From an uncultured Duncaniella sp. (GTDB lineage Bacteria; Bacteroidota; Bacteroidia; Bacteroidales; Muribaculaceae): DNA of 64,000 nucleotides. A program made the position numbers and the translations under genes. The notes under the pieces were generated by a model, which was not told the origin of the DNA, ran no database searches, and saw only the letters and a list, made by a program, of their open reading frames with translations. Each line of letters starts with the position of its first letter. The first letter of the stretch is position 1. The stretch spans positions 1 to 64,000 of the forward strand of contig CAJUKP010000009.1 of NCBI GenBank assembly GCA_910587165.1. The letters are read 5' to 3'. Positions 1 to 8,326 of this stretch are shown one piece after another.

Positions 1-50
1 TCAAGGTGTTACGCGCTTGTTTTTATGATACTTTGCTCTCGTCCTCTCCG

Positions 51-98
51 CCAAAGCAAGGCTAATGAATTGTATATCAATTTGTTAGCCTTGCTTGG
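51..98. repeat. Inverted repeat at the left edge
   Basis: Two arms of about 14 bp (51-65 and 85-98, core AGCAAGGCTAA / TTAGCCTTGCT) flank a 19-nt AT-rich spacer. It could be a transcription terminator for a gene to the left of the window or part of a recombination site. Two copies of CGGACAA follow at 110-116 and 121-127. The reading frame across 1-219 is open but matches no family I recognise and I do not call it a gene. Positions 128-279 hold nothing recognisable. Confidence 0.5.
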
Positions 99-279
99 TA
101 AAATCAACCCGGACAAATTTCGGACAACGGATACCGTGAGTAAAAATATCATTTTTTGCATCCTTATTAAATATATACCATTAAATATATACCTATGTAT
201 ATCTGAATTATGTTACTGAAATGAACATGACAGACAATTCTGATGTTTCCTATATAAGAGAGAATATCTTCCATAAAAG

Positions 280-311
280 TTTGCTACAATGAAGAATAAG
301 TCGTAAATTTG
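280..311 (+). promoter_or_regulatory. Consensus Bacteroidetes promoter
   Basis: TTTG at 280-283 and TAAATTTG at 304-311, separated by 20 bp, match the TTTG-N19-21-TAnnTTTG pattern of the primary sigma factor of Bacteroidetes. Transcription would start about 25 nt before the ATG at 337, so it should drive the two-gene cassette 337-1049. Confidence 0.75.
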
Positions 312-336
312 CGAAACATAAAAACAAAGCTTTAGT

Positions 337-495
337 ATGAAGACATCTAAGAACAAACCAGTATTGGTAGGCTCTGCATCATCAAAGATATGCGGTGCTG
401 TATCTAAAATGTCCAATACAATTAAACTCAAAGCCGTGACGAAGGAAGACAGGAAGCGTTTACGAATCTCTTCTTATCAGTATCTACTTCCGTGA
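337..495 (+). CDS. Small basic protein of unknown function, first gene of a two-gene cassette
   Basis: This 52-residue frame starts with ATG 26 nt after a perfect promoter and ends in TGA at 493-495, where it overlaps the GTG start of the next gene as GTGA. The protein is rich in Lys, Ser and Arg, has no signal peptide and no domain that I recognise. Translational coupling with a longer partner and the AT-rich setting resemble addiction modules or other two-part accessory cassettes, but no toxin or antitoxin motif is visible, so that is only a guess. It is short; the promoter and the overlap are the main reasons to believe it. Confidence 0.55.
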   Translation: MKTSKNKPVLVGSASSKICGAVSKMSNTIKLKAVTKEDRKRLRISSYQYLLP

Positions 496-1049
496 GTATG
501 ACAATCGGATTTTATACTCCATCATTTATAATGCGAAGTAAGGACAACTCTCTTCGCATTATTGATTTATGGACTTTTAGATCAACCAAAAGCAACAAAC
601 GATACATTGTGGAGGTAGAGGGTTTTGAAGATGAATTTTATGGAATAAAATTTTATTGGAAAGGTGTTGAGAAAAGCAAAGATCGCTACTCTTTACTCAC
701 AAATGATTATGAACCTCGTATCATCATACGCTCCTGTGTAGAAGTAATGTTAGAGTACTATCGCAAGAATCCTTTAGTTTCCTTTGGATTTGTTGCAGCC
801 CGTGACTTAGAAAAGGATTTGAAGGGTAGGAATATTGATATTGAATATGGAAGCCGTAGATTTAGGTTTTACCAACGTATGATGATTAATTTGTTCGGTC
901 CTGAAACATTTTTACAGGCTTCGGATACCACTAATACGATCTATCTGATGATAAACATGAAACAGCTCTCATCAGGAGTCATTACTATCAAGGATATAGA
1001 ATCAAAGTTAAATAAAACATACAATGGCGAGTATATCATAAGCAACTAA
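492..1049 (+). CDS. Conserved-looking hypothetical protein, second gene of the cassette
   Basis: The gene encodes 185 residues from a GTG start that overlaps the stop of the upstream 52-aa gene; an in-frame ATG at 498 is the alternative start. The protein is soluble, mixed alpha/beta and charged, with many aromatic residues and no signal peptide, membrane segment or metal-binding motif. I do not recognise the family. Base composition is much more AT-rich than the chromosomal genes downstream, which suggests horizontal acquisition. No clear terminator follows, and the next gene is convergent. It may work with its small partner, since the two are translationally coupled. Confidence 0.7.
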   Translation: MSMTIGFYTPSFIMRSKDNSLRIIDLWTFRSTKSNKRYIVEVEGFEDEFYGIKFYWKGVEKSKDRYSLLTNDYEPRIIIRSCVEVMLEYYRKNPLVSFGFVAARDLEKDLKGRNIDIEYGSRRFRFYQRMMINLFGPETFLQASDTTNTIYLMINMKQLSSGVITIKDIESKLNKTYNGEYIISN

Positions 1050-1131
1050 CTTATTTGGGTTCGTAGCACAGATATATCGACTGCCAGTATATATTTGGTT
1101 ATCCATAAGATCGATTAAATGGCAAACGGAT

Positions 1132-1161
1132 AAAAAAATGCGCTCCGTAAGCCGGAACGCA
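1132..1161 (-). terminator. Intrinsic terminator of the 1185-2812 operon
   Basis: On the minus strand a stem (arms 1153-1161 and 1139-1147, with one mismatch) is followed by a run of seven T residues at 1132-1138. It lies 24 bp after the stop of the DUF2442-like gene. Confidence 0.75.
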
Positions 1162-1184
1162 CATAATTTGTTTTATACCACACT

Positions 1185-1592
1185 TCAAAACGCTGCGGCA
1201 GCATACTCACGGGCAAGAGTATGTATCCCAGCCAATATGGTTTGTTCTCGCGCCAGTGAAGGTTTCTTGAATCCGTTTATATAATTTCGTAGCAACGTGG
1301 CATCAATACCTATCATTTTGGCAAATTCTGAAATCTTTATTTCTTTATGGGTCAAGAAAAAGCGTTGTAATGGAGTCGATTCTGCATCCTCGTAGAAAAA
1401 ACTTTCAAAACTGACATCCTCATCTACGTTACGCCAATGGAATCCATCAAATCCCACCTCATAGCTATTGCGCTGTTCGGTGGTGGCGTTTTTCAACCCC
1501 GGATACCACAGCAGAGACTGCTTCCATTCCCTACCCGATTCGTCCACACCGACAATATCGGTATCGGTAAAGCGTATGTTGTATATTTTCAT
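1185..1592 (-). CDS. DUF2442-like protein with C-terminal helix-turn-helix
   Basis: The protein has 135 residues. The first 75 or so resemble the small DUF2442 beta-rich domain (it opens with a short strand, then VDESGREW). The C-terminal half (about residues 85-125, ISEFAKMIGIDATLLRNYING) is a lambda-repressor-like HTH. DUF2442 proteins are commonly encoded beside DUF4160 or RelE-like partners and are regarded as possible antitoxins or regulators; no such partner is present here. It is the last gene of a minus-strand unit after the Sel1-repeat gene and is followed by an intrinsic terminator. The family call is fairly good, the function is inferred. Confidence 0.75.
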   Translation of the reverse strand: MKIYNIRFTDTDIVGVDESGREWKQSLLWYPGLKNATTEQRNSYEVGFDGFHWRNVDEDVSFESFFYEDAESTPLQRFFLTHKEIKISEFAKMIGIDATLLRNYINGFKKPSLAREQTILAGIHTLAREYAAAAF

Positions 1593-1595
1593 GAC

Positions 1596-1667
1596 TTAAT
1601 CCACCTTATCTCCAAAATATCTTTTCCATTCTTCATCCTCAAAGAAAGGCATTTGCAGTTTTGCCAT
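1596..1667 (-). CDS. Possible 23-residue small protein
   Basis: An ATG at 1667 opens a 23-codon frame that begins MAKLQMPFFEDEEW and ends 3 bp before the DUF2442-like gene. It starts 9 bp after the stop of the Sel1-repeat gene. The acidic and aromatic composition looks protein-like, and it fills the whole gap between two co-directional genes. It may be a real leader-type small protein, or the end of a lost partner gene. There is no independent support. Confidence 0.3.
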   Translation of the reverse strand: MAKLQMPFFEDEEWKRYFGDKVD

Positions 1668-1675
1668 ATTTCTTC

Positions 1676-2812
1676 TTATCTTTCGAAGTCACGGAATTTC
1701 TTGTTCCTGAGGGCGTTTTCGGCAGCGCGGTTATCGTGCGAGGCAGCACGTCTGAAATAATCGTATGCCTTGCGCAAGTCCATCTCGACGCCAAGCCCCT
1801 TCAGGTACATATTGCCGATCTCATACTCTGCCACACCATGTACGAAAGAATCTCTTTTCAAGCTCTTGTCGCCGGCTAACTGCTGATACAATTCCATAGC
1901 CGCCGTATAATCCCTTTTGCAACCCGCACCGCGTTTGTAGCACTCAGCCAATTTCAACTTGGCATAAGTGTCTCCGCTATCGACTGCCTTCTGGAACCAC
2001 TCAAAAGCCTTGTCGAAATCTCTTTCCACACCTTCGCCGTCGAGATATGCCGCCGCCACATTGTAGTATGCCGGAGTATAGCCCATCTCCGCCGCTCTCA
2101 TGTAGCATTCAAAGGCTTTTTCTTCGTTTCCTTCCCTGCTGTATGTCTGTGCTAAATCGCAATACGAAGCGCCGTCCTTCTTATCTGTGGAAATCTCCTC
2201 ATAGATCCGTGTCGCCTCGTCCATCCGGTCCGGCAGATAGCTGACAATTTCCATGGGTACGCCCAGATCATGTGACAGGGTGTCGGCAAGATTCTTCTTG
2301 TCCTTGGCTGTGCCACGTTCTGCCTTTGCTCTCAATATCTCTATCAGGCGTTCATAACACATCAGCGCTGCCTCCCGTCCTTCCTTTTCCGTCATGTCGT
2401 CGGGTCGGTCATATACATAAAGATTCATCAAGGATTTTGCCGCGCTCACGCTGCCTTTGTCCGCTTTCTTCTTCAGCACCTCAATCATCCGGTAAAGCCA
2501 TTTCAGGCCCAATGGCTTGCTACGCTCCGGCTCCATGTCATCGCATAGAAAGCGGTAATAGTCAGCAAGGAATTTAATGGCCTTCAGATTGCCGCCATCC
2601 GCCGCTCTCTCCATCCAGCACAGATAGCGGGCGGAATCATCACATCCGAACGTGTAGTAATACCTGCCAAGCATATATTGCGCCCTCGCATTGCCCTGCC
2701 CGGCAGCGGGGGTCACGGCCTCAACCGCCTGACGGGCAGAGTCCGGGTCATCAAAATCATCAACACTTCGCTTTATGATTTTGAGATACTCTGATAGCTC
2801 CTTGTTGTTCAT
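1676..2812 (-). CDS. Sel1-like/TPR repeat protein
   Basis: The protein has 378 residues from the ATG at 2812 (MNNKELSEYL). The frame is open further upstream, but that extension is basic, low-complexity and unlikely to be translated. It is built of Sel1-type repeats such as GNARAQYMLGRYYYTFG, GYTPAYYNVAAAYLDGEG and GDTYAKLKLAECYKRGAG, which form alpha-alpha scaffolds for protein-protein interaction. There is no signal peptide or membrane segment, so it is probably cytosolic. It leads a unit with a 23-aa frame and a DUF2442/HTH protein. Its partner cannot be told from sequence. Confidence 0.85.
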   Translation of the reverse strand: MNNKELSEYLKIIKRSVDDFDDPDSARQAVEAVTPAAGQGNARAQYMLGRYYYTFGCDDSARYLCWMERAADGGNLKAIKFLADYYRFLCDDMEPERSKPLGLKWLYRMIEVLKKKADKGSVSAAKSLMNLYVYDRPDDMTEKEGREAALMCYERLIEILRAKAERGTAKDKKNLADTLSHDLGVPMEIVSYLPDRMDEATRIYEEISTDKKDGASYCDLAQTYSREGNEEKAFECYMRAAEMGYTPAYYNVAAAYLDGEGVERDFDKAFEWFQKAVDSGDTYAKLKLAECYKRGAGCKRDYTAAMELYQQLAGDKSLKRDSFVHGVAEYEIGNMYLKGLGVEMDLRKAYDYFRRAASHDNRAAENALRNKKFRDFER

Positions 2813-3213
2813 TATGGTATCCGTTCTGTTGTCAGAAAGTGAAAAGCAGACCTTTCTTTTGGCTGAGGGGTGCGTCCGCTTAGTCTGCCGAATCGCTTTT
2901 TCATGGGGTGAAGTTACAAAAAACCTCCGAGCCATCCAATTTTCAATGCAGTCTTTCATGCGGCATTAAATTCCGTGTGGTGTCTGACGGCCATTCCTGA
3001 TCCGCCCTTCCCAATCGCCGGAGGTTCATATCATTTTTAAACACATCATAATACTTTTATATCTTTTTATTTGCAATTTGTGGCAATTTGACATTATAAT
3101 TTGCAAAATACATAGTAAATGTTTTAATTAGCTTTTATGAATTATTCGCCACGGGAATAACGTTTCAACACCTATACTCGTCTCTTATTAACGTCACACT
3201 CTGCAAACCAACC
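2813..3213. other. Intergenic region between the Sel1 gene and the fimbrial operon
   Basis: This divergent 400-bp gap has no convincing gene. The right half (3020-3160) is strongly AT-rich and holds three spaced copies of a GCAATTTG-like word (around 3069-3105), which could be regulator sites for the fimbrial operon. I found no perfect TTTG/TAnnTTTG pair, only partial matches. Confidence 0.4.
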
Positions 3214-3765
3214 ATGAAAATCACTGTATTCTCAGTAATTTTCTCACTGATCTCATTGATTTCCGTAGCCGGAGATAATGTAGCTGTAAAGACTAATCTC
3301 ATCTATGATGGTTTGATTAGTCCCAACATCGGTGTGGAGATGCCCGTCTTGCCGGAGTGGAGTGTGGATCTGTCCGTCAGTTACAATCCCTTTGAGTTCT
3401 CAAACGGGAAAATGTGGAAACACTGGCTCATACAGCCCGAGGCCAGATATTGGTTGGGCAATGTGTTTTCAGGTCACTTTCTGGCCGTCCATATTTTCGG
3501 CGGCGAGTTCAACTATTCGTTCGACCGCGCCACACGGCGACAGGGTTGGGCGGCAGGCATTGGCACAGGCTATGGCTTCGCATGGCACATAGGATCACGG
3601 TGGACAATTGAGGCTGAGATCGCTCTCGGCTATGCGAGATATGGCTATGACAAATATCCATGCGCATCCTGCGGAAGAGCCATCGCTTCAAGAAACAAGA
3701 ATTATTTCGGCCCGACCAAAGCCGCCGTAAGCATAGCCTACCGCTTCGGAATAAAAAGACCGTAG
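3214..3765 (+). CDS. DUF3575 outer-membrane beta-barrel-like protein, first gene of the fimbrial operon
   Basis: The protein has 183 residues with an N-terminal signal peptide (about 1-19) followed by a DUF3575-type region that opens with VAVKTNLIYDGL. Alternating aromatic strands and a terminal Phe-containing strand fit a small outer-membrane barrel. DUF3575 proteins regularly sit at the head of Bacteroidales fimbrial operons, sometimes fused to OmpA domains; this one lacks an OmpA part. Two Cys residues near the C-terminus (CASC) are unusual. It is 58 bp upstream of the pilin gene. A role in fimbrial export or anchoring is inferred from context. Confidence 0.8.
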   Translation: MKITVFSVIFSLISLISVAGDNVAVKTNLIYDGLISPNIGVEMPVLPEWSVDLSVSYNPFEFSNGKMWKHWLIQPEARYWLGNVFSGHFLAVHIFGGEFNYSFDRATRRQGWAAGIGTGYGFAWHIGSRWTIEAEIALGYARYGYDKYPCASCGRAIASRNKNYFGPTKAAVSIAYRFGIKRP

Positions 3766-3823
3766 CAAACCACAGGCAACCTCAGATAGACTACATTCAC
3801 CAAAATAAAAAACACGGACACGT

Positions 3824-5818
3824 ATGCACACACCTTGGAAAATCGCTCTTTGCCTGCTGCCATTGGCAGTTCTGTCCGCCTGCTCGGACGAAAAAGACTC
3901 CCCGTCTCCACCTGTCGCCGAAACAGACGAGACCCGCTACCTGAGAATATCAATCGTCAGCAACAACGGAACCGACAGCCGCGCTGACTTTGAATCGGGT
4001 ACCGACTCGGAAAATAAAGTCAATACCCTCGATTTCTACTTCTACGATGCTCGCAAGGAATATGTGAGTTACGTCCACGTCACATCATTCGAGGACGACA
4101 ACACATCCGTCAAAGGAGAGAATGTGGAAAAAATCATCACATCTGTGGTTCCTGTCGAGCTTGTGCAGGGCGCCAGGATCCCGAACTATGTGATTGTTAC
4201 GGTCAATGCCGTGTCACCGGCCACCCACATCGACAAAAACATGGCGCAGGCCCAGGCAGACATACTGACATCCATATATCAGGACAACGGCACAGGAACC
4301 GGCTTCGGCATGAGCAATTCAGCCTATTATGGCTATGACAATGTGAGTGCCACACGCAACACCCTGATCACGGCCACACCTTTCAACACCAAGGTGCTCA
4401 AGACCAAAGCGGAGATGGACCGTCTCGTCAGCGACGCCTCATCGGCTGCCGACAAAGCCTCGCCGGCCATAAAAGCTCTTGAGGATATAACAGTGAACTG
4501 TTATGTCGAGAGATACGCCGCCAAAGTGGAGCTCCGCGGCACGTCTGACAGCAAATCACTGAATGTGGAGGATTATGTCTCCGGAGGAATCACATTACGT
4601 TTCATTCCCGAAGGTTGGGCATTCAATAACTTCGAGAAGAGCTTCTATTTCATCAAGTCATTCCGTCAGTCAGAATCCTCACAGCCCGGTGATTTCAGCT
4701 CTCTGTCACAGATTAACTCGGCTCTCAAATGGGCTTGGAATGACGAGACTCAATTCCGCAGTTATTGGAGCCACACACCGGCCTACTACACAAGGGAATA
4801 CCCGCTTGTTGCCGACGACATCACAGATCAGCTGGGTAAAAACGATGCTTACAACCCCTACTCCGAGATGTCCGGTTATCCCTACAAGGTATTCTATCAC
4901 AGCTATAACAGCTTCAAGTCATTCCGCAATGATATAGGCAAGGTTGGATACTTCTCCGAGTCGACAGTCGGTGCTGACGTGCTTACGGGCAAGAATATGG
5001 ACTCGAGACACAATCCTCTGGCTGCCATACCCTCTGTCATCGTAGTAGGCCACTATGACGTCATCGTGGACGGCTCAAAAGTATTGGCCGGAACCGACTC
5101 GCCCACATTCTATACCTACGGCACCAATGCCGACGACAAAATGGTCATATACACCGCCGAGGCTGACAAAGGCGGCGCCCCGATCGGCGATGCCCCCTCA
5201 CTCCTCACCAGATTGCTCGGTGATCAGAAGGTCATTTATTATAAGGAATCCGAAACATCCGAGCCCGTCTACAACCTCAGCACCATCCCCGCTCTCAGAG
5301 ATGAATTCTCTATCGGACATCCATCTGCCTCAGCGCGTGAAGGAATGAAGACAGCAAGCCGTATCGTCACACTGCAGCACACCCAGACATCCAATCCAAA
5401 GCTCTATTTCCATGACCCCGAAGATCCGTCGGCTGATAAAACTCTATCGACCCAACAGAACATCGACCGGGCAAACCGTCTCCTGTTCGAGACCCTCGGA
5501 GGAGCTTCGGCCTTCCACCACGGACGTGCATTCTTCTCCGCTCCTGTCCAGCACTACGGATGGCATAGAGCGGACAATCCCAACAAAGGCAAGGAGCAGG
5601 TTGAATGGGACTGGTCGAAAATGCAGGCCGGCGACTTCGGCGTTGTCCGCAACCACAAGTATACCCTCTCTGTCAACAAGATCTCTGGAATCGGAACCGG
5701 TATCCTTGACTATGACACCCCCATCCTGCCCCCCTCGGAGAAGGTCACCTACAATATGAACTTCTCCATAAGCATCCAGAAATGGGCACTCATGCCTGTT
5801 CAGAAAATAGACTGGTAA
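3824..5818 (+). CDS. Mfa1-like major fimbrial subunit (type V pilin family)
   Basis: The protein has 664 residues with a lipoprotein signal (lipobox LSAC, Cys20). It has the layout of Mfa1/FimA-type fimbrillins: an N-terminal beta domain beginning with the RYLRISIVS strand and a long C-terminal domain that closes with FSISIQKWALMPVQKIDW. In Porphyromonas, such lipid-anchored pre-pilins are cut after an Arg by a gingipain-like protease and polymerise by strand exchange. Arg53-Ala54 (SRADF) lies where such a cut would be expected, which is inference. It is followed 18 bp later by an Mfa2/FimB-like anchor gene. Confidence 0.85.
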   Translation: MHTPWKIALCLLPLAVLSACSDEKDSPSPPVAETDETRYLRISIVSNNGTDSRADFESGTDSENKVNTLDFYFYDARKEYVSYVHVTSFEDDNTSVKGENVEKIITSVVPVELVQGARIPNYVIVTVNAVSPATHIDKNMAQAQADILTSIYQDNGTGTGFGMSNSAYYGYDNVSATRNTLITATPFNTKVLKTKAEMDRLVSDASSAADKASPAIKALEDITVNCYVERYAAKVELRGTSDSKSLNVEDYVSGGITLRFIPEGWAFNNFEKSFYFIKSFRQSESSQPGDFSSLSQINSALKWAWNDETQFRSYWSHTPAYYTREYPLVADDITDQLGKNDAYNPYSEMSGYPYKVFYHSYNSFKSFRNDIGKVGYFSESTVGADVLTGKNMDSRHNPLAAIPSVIVVGHYDVIVDGSKVLAGTDSPTFYTYGTNADDKMVIYTAEADKGGAPIGDAPSLLTRLLGDQKVIYYKESETSEPVYNLSTIPALRDEFSIGHPSASAREGMKTASRIVTLQHTQTSNPKLYFHDPEDPSADKTLSTQQNIDRANRLLFETLGGASAFHHGRAFFSAPVQHYGWHRADNPNKGKEQVEWDWSKMQAGDFGVVRNHKYTLSVNKISGIGTGILDYDTPILPPSEKVTYNMNFSISIQKWALMPVQKIDW

Positions 5819-5836
5819 AACCAACCGGGAAAACTT

Positions 5837-6820
5837 ATGAGACTGGGTCACCGCCACATAATGCGACGGGTGGTGGCATTCGCCATACTGCTTCTGTCAA
5901 TCATCATGACATCTTCATGTATCACGGACAGTATCGACGAATGCCCCACCATCTGCCATGCCACGTTCCGCTTCGACATGAACATCCACGCGTCCGATGC
6001 GTTCAGCGGGCAGGTGTCCGATGTAACTCTCTTCGCATTCGACCATACCACCGGAGCACTCTCGTTCAGCGGAACCTCTACATCCAACCGCATGACCCTC
6101 GACGTCGGCCCCGGGGTATACGACATCACAGTATGGGGCGGCACCCTCGACAACCGCTCATTCTCTTCCCCCTCCCCCGCCCCATCATCAATAACCGGAT
6201 CGTTTATCCGGATCCCTGTTGACACGAGCGCCACCCTGCTCACCCCCGTCTTCCACGGAGCTGCACGGTTTATTGTCACAGACAATAATCTCACAGGCTC
6301 CATGGCGCCGCAAGTGATTGATATACCGCTTGTCAAGGACACCAACCGTGTGAACATCACACTCGTCAGTCCCGACGGATCGCCGTTGGCCGAGACCGAT
6401 TTCTCCATGCAGATCACCTGCAATAACGCAATCATAGCCCATGACAACTCCGTGAGCGACAGGGTCGTTTACCGGCCATGGGCGGTCAGAGTGTCCGATG
6501 AATACCTCTCGAGGACAGTCACACGTCTCCCTGTACATATCTCCGAGTTTTCCCTCGGCAGGCTCATGGCCGATGCCCACAGCCGGCTCGAGATCTTCCG
6601 CACATCTGACGGGATGCGCATCGTCGACATTCCGCTCGAGGACAATCTGCTCCTTTACCGGAATAAGTTCCACGCCGCGATGGATGCCCAGGAATATCTT
6701 GACCGTCTCGACAGCTTCGATATTTCATTCATTGTCAACAGCGACAGAGAGTGGAATCCTCTCACAAACATATTCATAAACAACTGGGCCACTCCCCCCG
6801 TGCAATACATCGACTGGTGA
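5837..6820 (+). CDS. FimB/Mfa2-family fimbrial anchor lipoprotein
   Basis: The protein has 327 residues with a lipobox (MTSSC). The ATG at 5861 (MRRVVAF) is an alternative start that gives a more typical signal peptide. The mature protein starts with DECPTICHATFRFDMN, characteristic of FimB/Mfa2 proteins, which cap the pilus base and anchor it in the outer membrane and set its length. It ends in PVQYIDW, nearly the same tail as the upstream pilin. Its stop overlaps the GTG start of the next gene (GTGA). Confidence 0.85.
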   Translation: MRLGHRHIMRRVVAFAILLLSIIMTSSCITDSIDECPTICHATFRFDMNIHASDAFSGQVSDVTLFAFDHTTGALSFSGTSTSNRMTLDVGPGVYDITVWGGTLDNRSFSSPSPAPSSITGSFIRIPVDTSATLLTPVFHGAARFIVTDNNLTGSMAPQVIDIPLVKDTNRVNITLVSPDGSPLAETDFSMQITCNNAIIAHDNSVSDRVVYRPWAVRVSDEYLSRTVTRLPVHISEFSLGRLMADAHSRLEIFRTSDGMRIVDIPLEDNLLLYRNKFHAAMDAQEYLDRLDSFDISFIVNSDREWNPLTNIFINNWATPPVQYIDW

Positions 6821-8319
6821 GAACACCGCCGACATACAAGCTGATAACGCTTGCCGCATCGTTAGCGGCGGCTCTATGCTCATGCGGCCACCACGATGGC
6901 CCGGTCGGCATGACGGAAGAGGACAACCGGAATATATGCCTGAAATTCAACATCAGCGCCGACGGTATCATCTCCGGAAGAAACTCATCCGACACGGACC
7001 CGGTCGAGAGAATCATTCTGACCGGCGACACACGGATCTACCTTTATGATGAGAATGACAGACTGATCACATCGACAGTCCCCGCCGACACCCCCTCGAT
7101 CTCCGGAAATAACGACGGATACTACTCCATCACCGTCACCGTCAGTCCTGCCGACATCGGTAAACTGGCTCTCACTCCGGATGGTCACGTTCGGTTCCGG
7201 ATTGCCATCGCTGCCAATCTGCATGGACTGGGTTCAACGCTGCCCGAATCTGATGCAGGCGCTCCATACAGCGATCTCGACCCGGTTTTCGAGATGTCTC
7301 CGTCCTACTGTCCCTCCTCCTCGACAGGCATCCCTATGTTCGGAAGCGCCGTTTTCAGCGTCCGTAAGAGCAGCCTTATGGTCTCCTCGCCGAAACATCC
7401 GTTGGCAGCCGGAGAGCTCACTCTCACAAGAAGCCTGTGCCGTATCGAGGTAAAAGAAGCCATGACAAACAGTTATACCGCATCCGACGGTCATAGCTAT
7501 CCACATATCAACAGTGTCAGACTTTTGTCGTGGAACTCCAAGGGTTATCTCCGTTCCGATATCCCTTCATCCGACCTCACGGCCCGTGTGCTTGAGCAAA
7601 CCGCCGTAGAGGCCGTCCCTCTCGTTGAGACCGCCAACGGATTATTCCGCACATACATACCCGAAGGCAACCTAAATGGCCCGGAACTCATACTTTCCGT
7701 AACGCGTTCCCCCGGCTCGGCCCCCGAGGAATTCTCATATCCCCTTTCCAGAGCCGCCACAACATTCGGAACAGAATTCCTGATACGCAACTGCATCTAC
7801 ACATTCGAAGTGACATCCGTGGTGGTTACTGCCGATCTTACAGCCGGAGTCAGACCTTGGATCCCGGTAGAATCCACTTTTGACTATCCTGAAAAAGTGG
7901 TCATGACCCAATATCCTGTCTGGGACATCTCCGGATCCGACTCTGATTTCAGATACGTCACAACCGGTACGGACATACCGATGCTGTATATTTCCACTTC
8001 CGGCAGATCTGTCTCGGCAGACTTTGCGGTCGAAGCGCCGGAGGGCTCCGTGTGGACAGCCCAGCTCATTCCCGGTATGGGAGGCATCGGTGCTTTTGAA
8101 TTTGTGACCCATGATACCGACGGCAATGCCGTCGGGACATCCGCAGTCTCATCCGGTCATACAGGAAACCCTTCCTCGATCTCCCTCCGTGCCGTTACTG
8201 AAGAGGAAGCCCGCGCCGAGCTTATGATAACGGTGCGCACTCCCGGCATGAGCATTTTTCCGTTGGCACTGTTACCTTCCGGTGCCACACGCATTGGCAT
8301 AATCCGTCAAAAGAAATGA
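6817..8319 (+). CDS. Accessory fimbrial lipoprotein
   Basis: The frame is open from 6751, but the sensible start is GTG at 6817, which overlaps the previous stop as GTGA and begins a lipoprotein signal (lipobox LCSC, Cys19). That gives 500 residues. The body is beta-rich and resembles the two-domain fimbrillin fold, with an early LKFNISADG strand and a middle segment typical of minor subunits. By position (pilin, anchor, then this gene) it is probably a minor or tip-associated subunit comparable to Mfa3/Mfa4 or FimC/FimD. That role is inferred; sequence similarity to a named subunit is not evident. Confidence 0.75.
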   Translation: MRTPPTYKLITLAASLAAALCSCGHHDGPVGMTEEDNRNICLKFNISADGIISGRNSSDTDPVERIILTGDTRIYLYDENDRLITSTVPADTPSISGNNDGYYSITVTVSPADIGKLALTPDGHVRFRIAIAANLHGLGSTLPESDAGAPYSDLDPVFEMSPSYCPSSSTGIPMFGSAVFSVRKSSLMVSSPKHPLAAGELTLTRSLCRIEVKEAMTNSYTASDGHSYPHINSVRLLSWNSKGYLRSDIPSSDLTARVLEQTAVEAVPLVETANGLFRTYIPEGNLNGPELILSVTRSPGSAPEEFSYPLSRAATTFGTEFLIRNCIYTFEVTSVVVTADLTAGVRPWIPVESTFDYPEKVVMTQYPVWDISGSDSDFRYVTTGTDIPMLYISTSGRSVSADFAVEAPEGSVWTAQLIPGMGGIGAFEFVTHDTDGNAVGTSAVSSGHTGNPSSISLRAVTEEEARAELMITVRTPGMSIFPLALLPSGATRIGIIRQKK

Positions 8320-8326
8320 CAATATC

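Noticed and set aside
25..219. 64-codon plus-strand frame at the left edge
   Set aside because: It crosses the inverted repeat, is open to the window edge, lacks a promoter match and has no recognisable similarity; it could be the end of a gene but cannot be supported.
213..431. 72-codon minus-strand frame
   Set aside because: It is antisense to the promoter and start of the 337-495 gene and has no promoter of its own.
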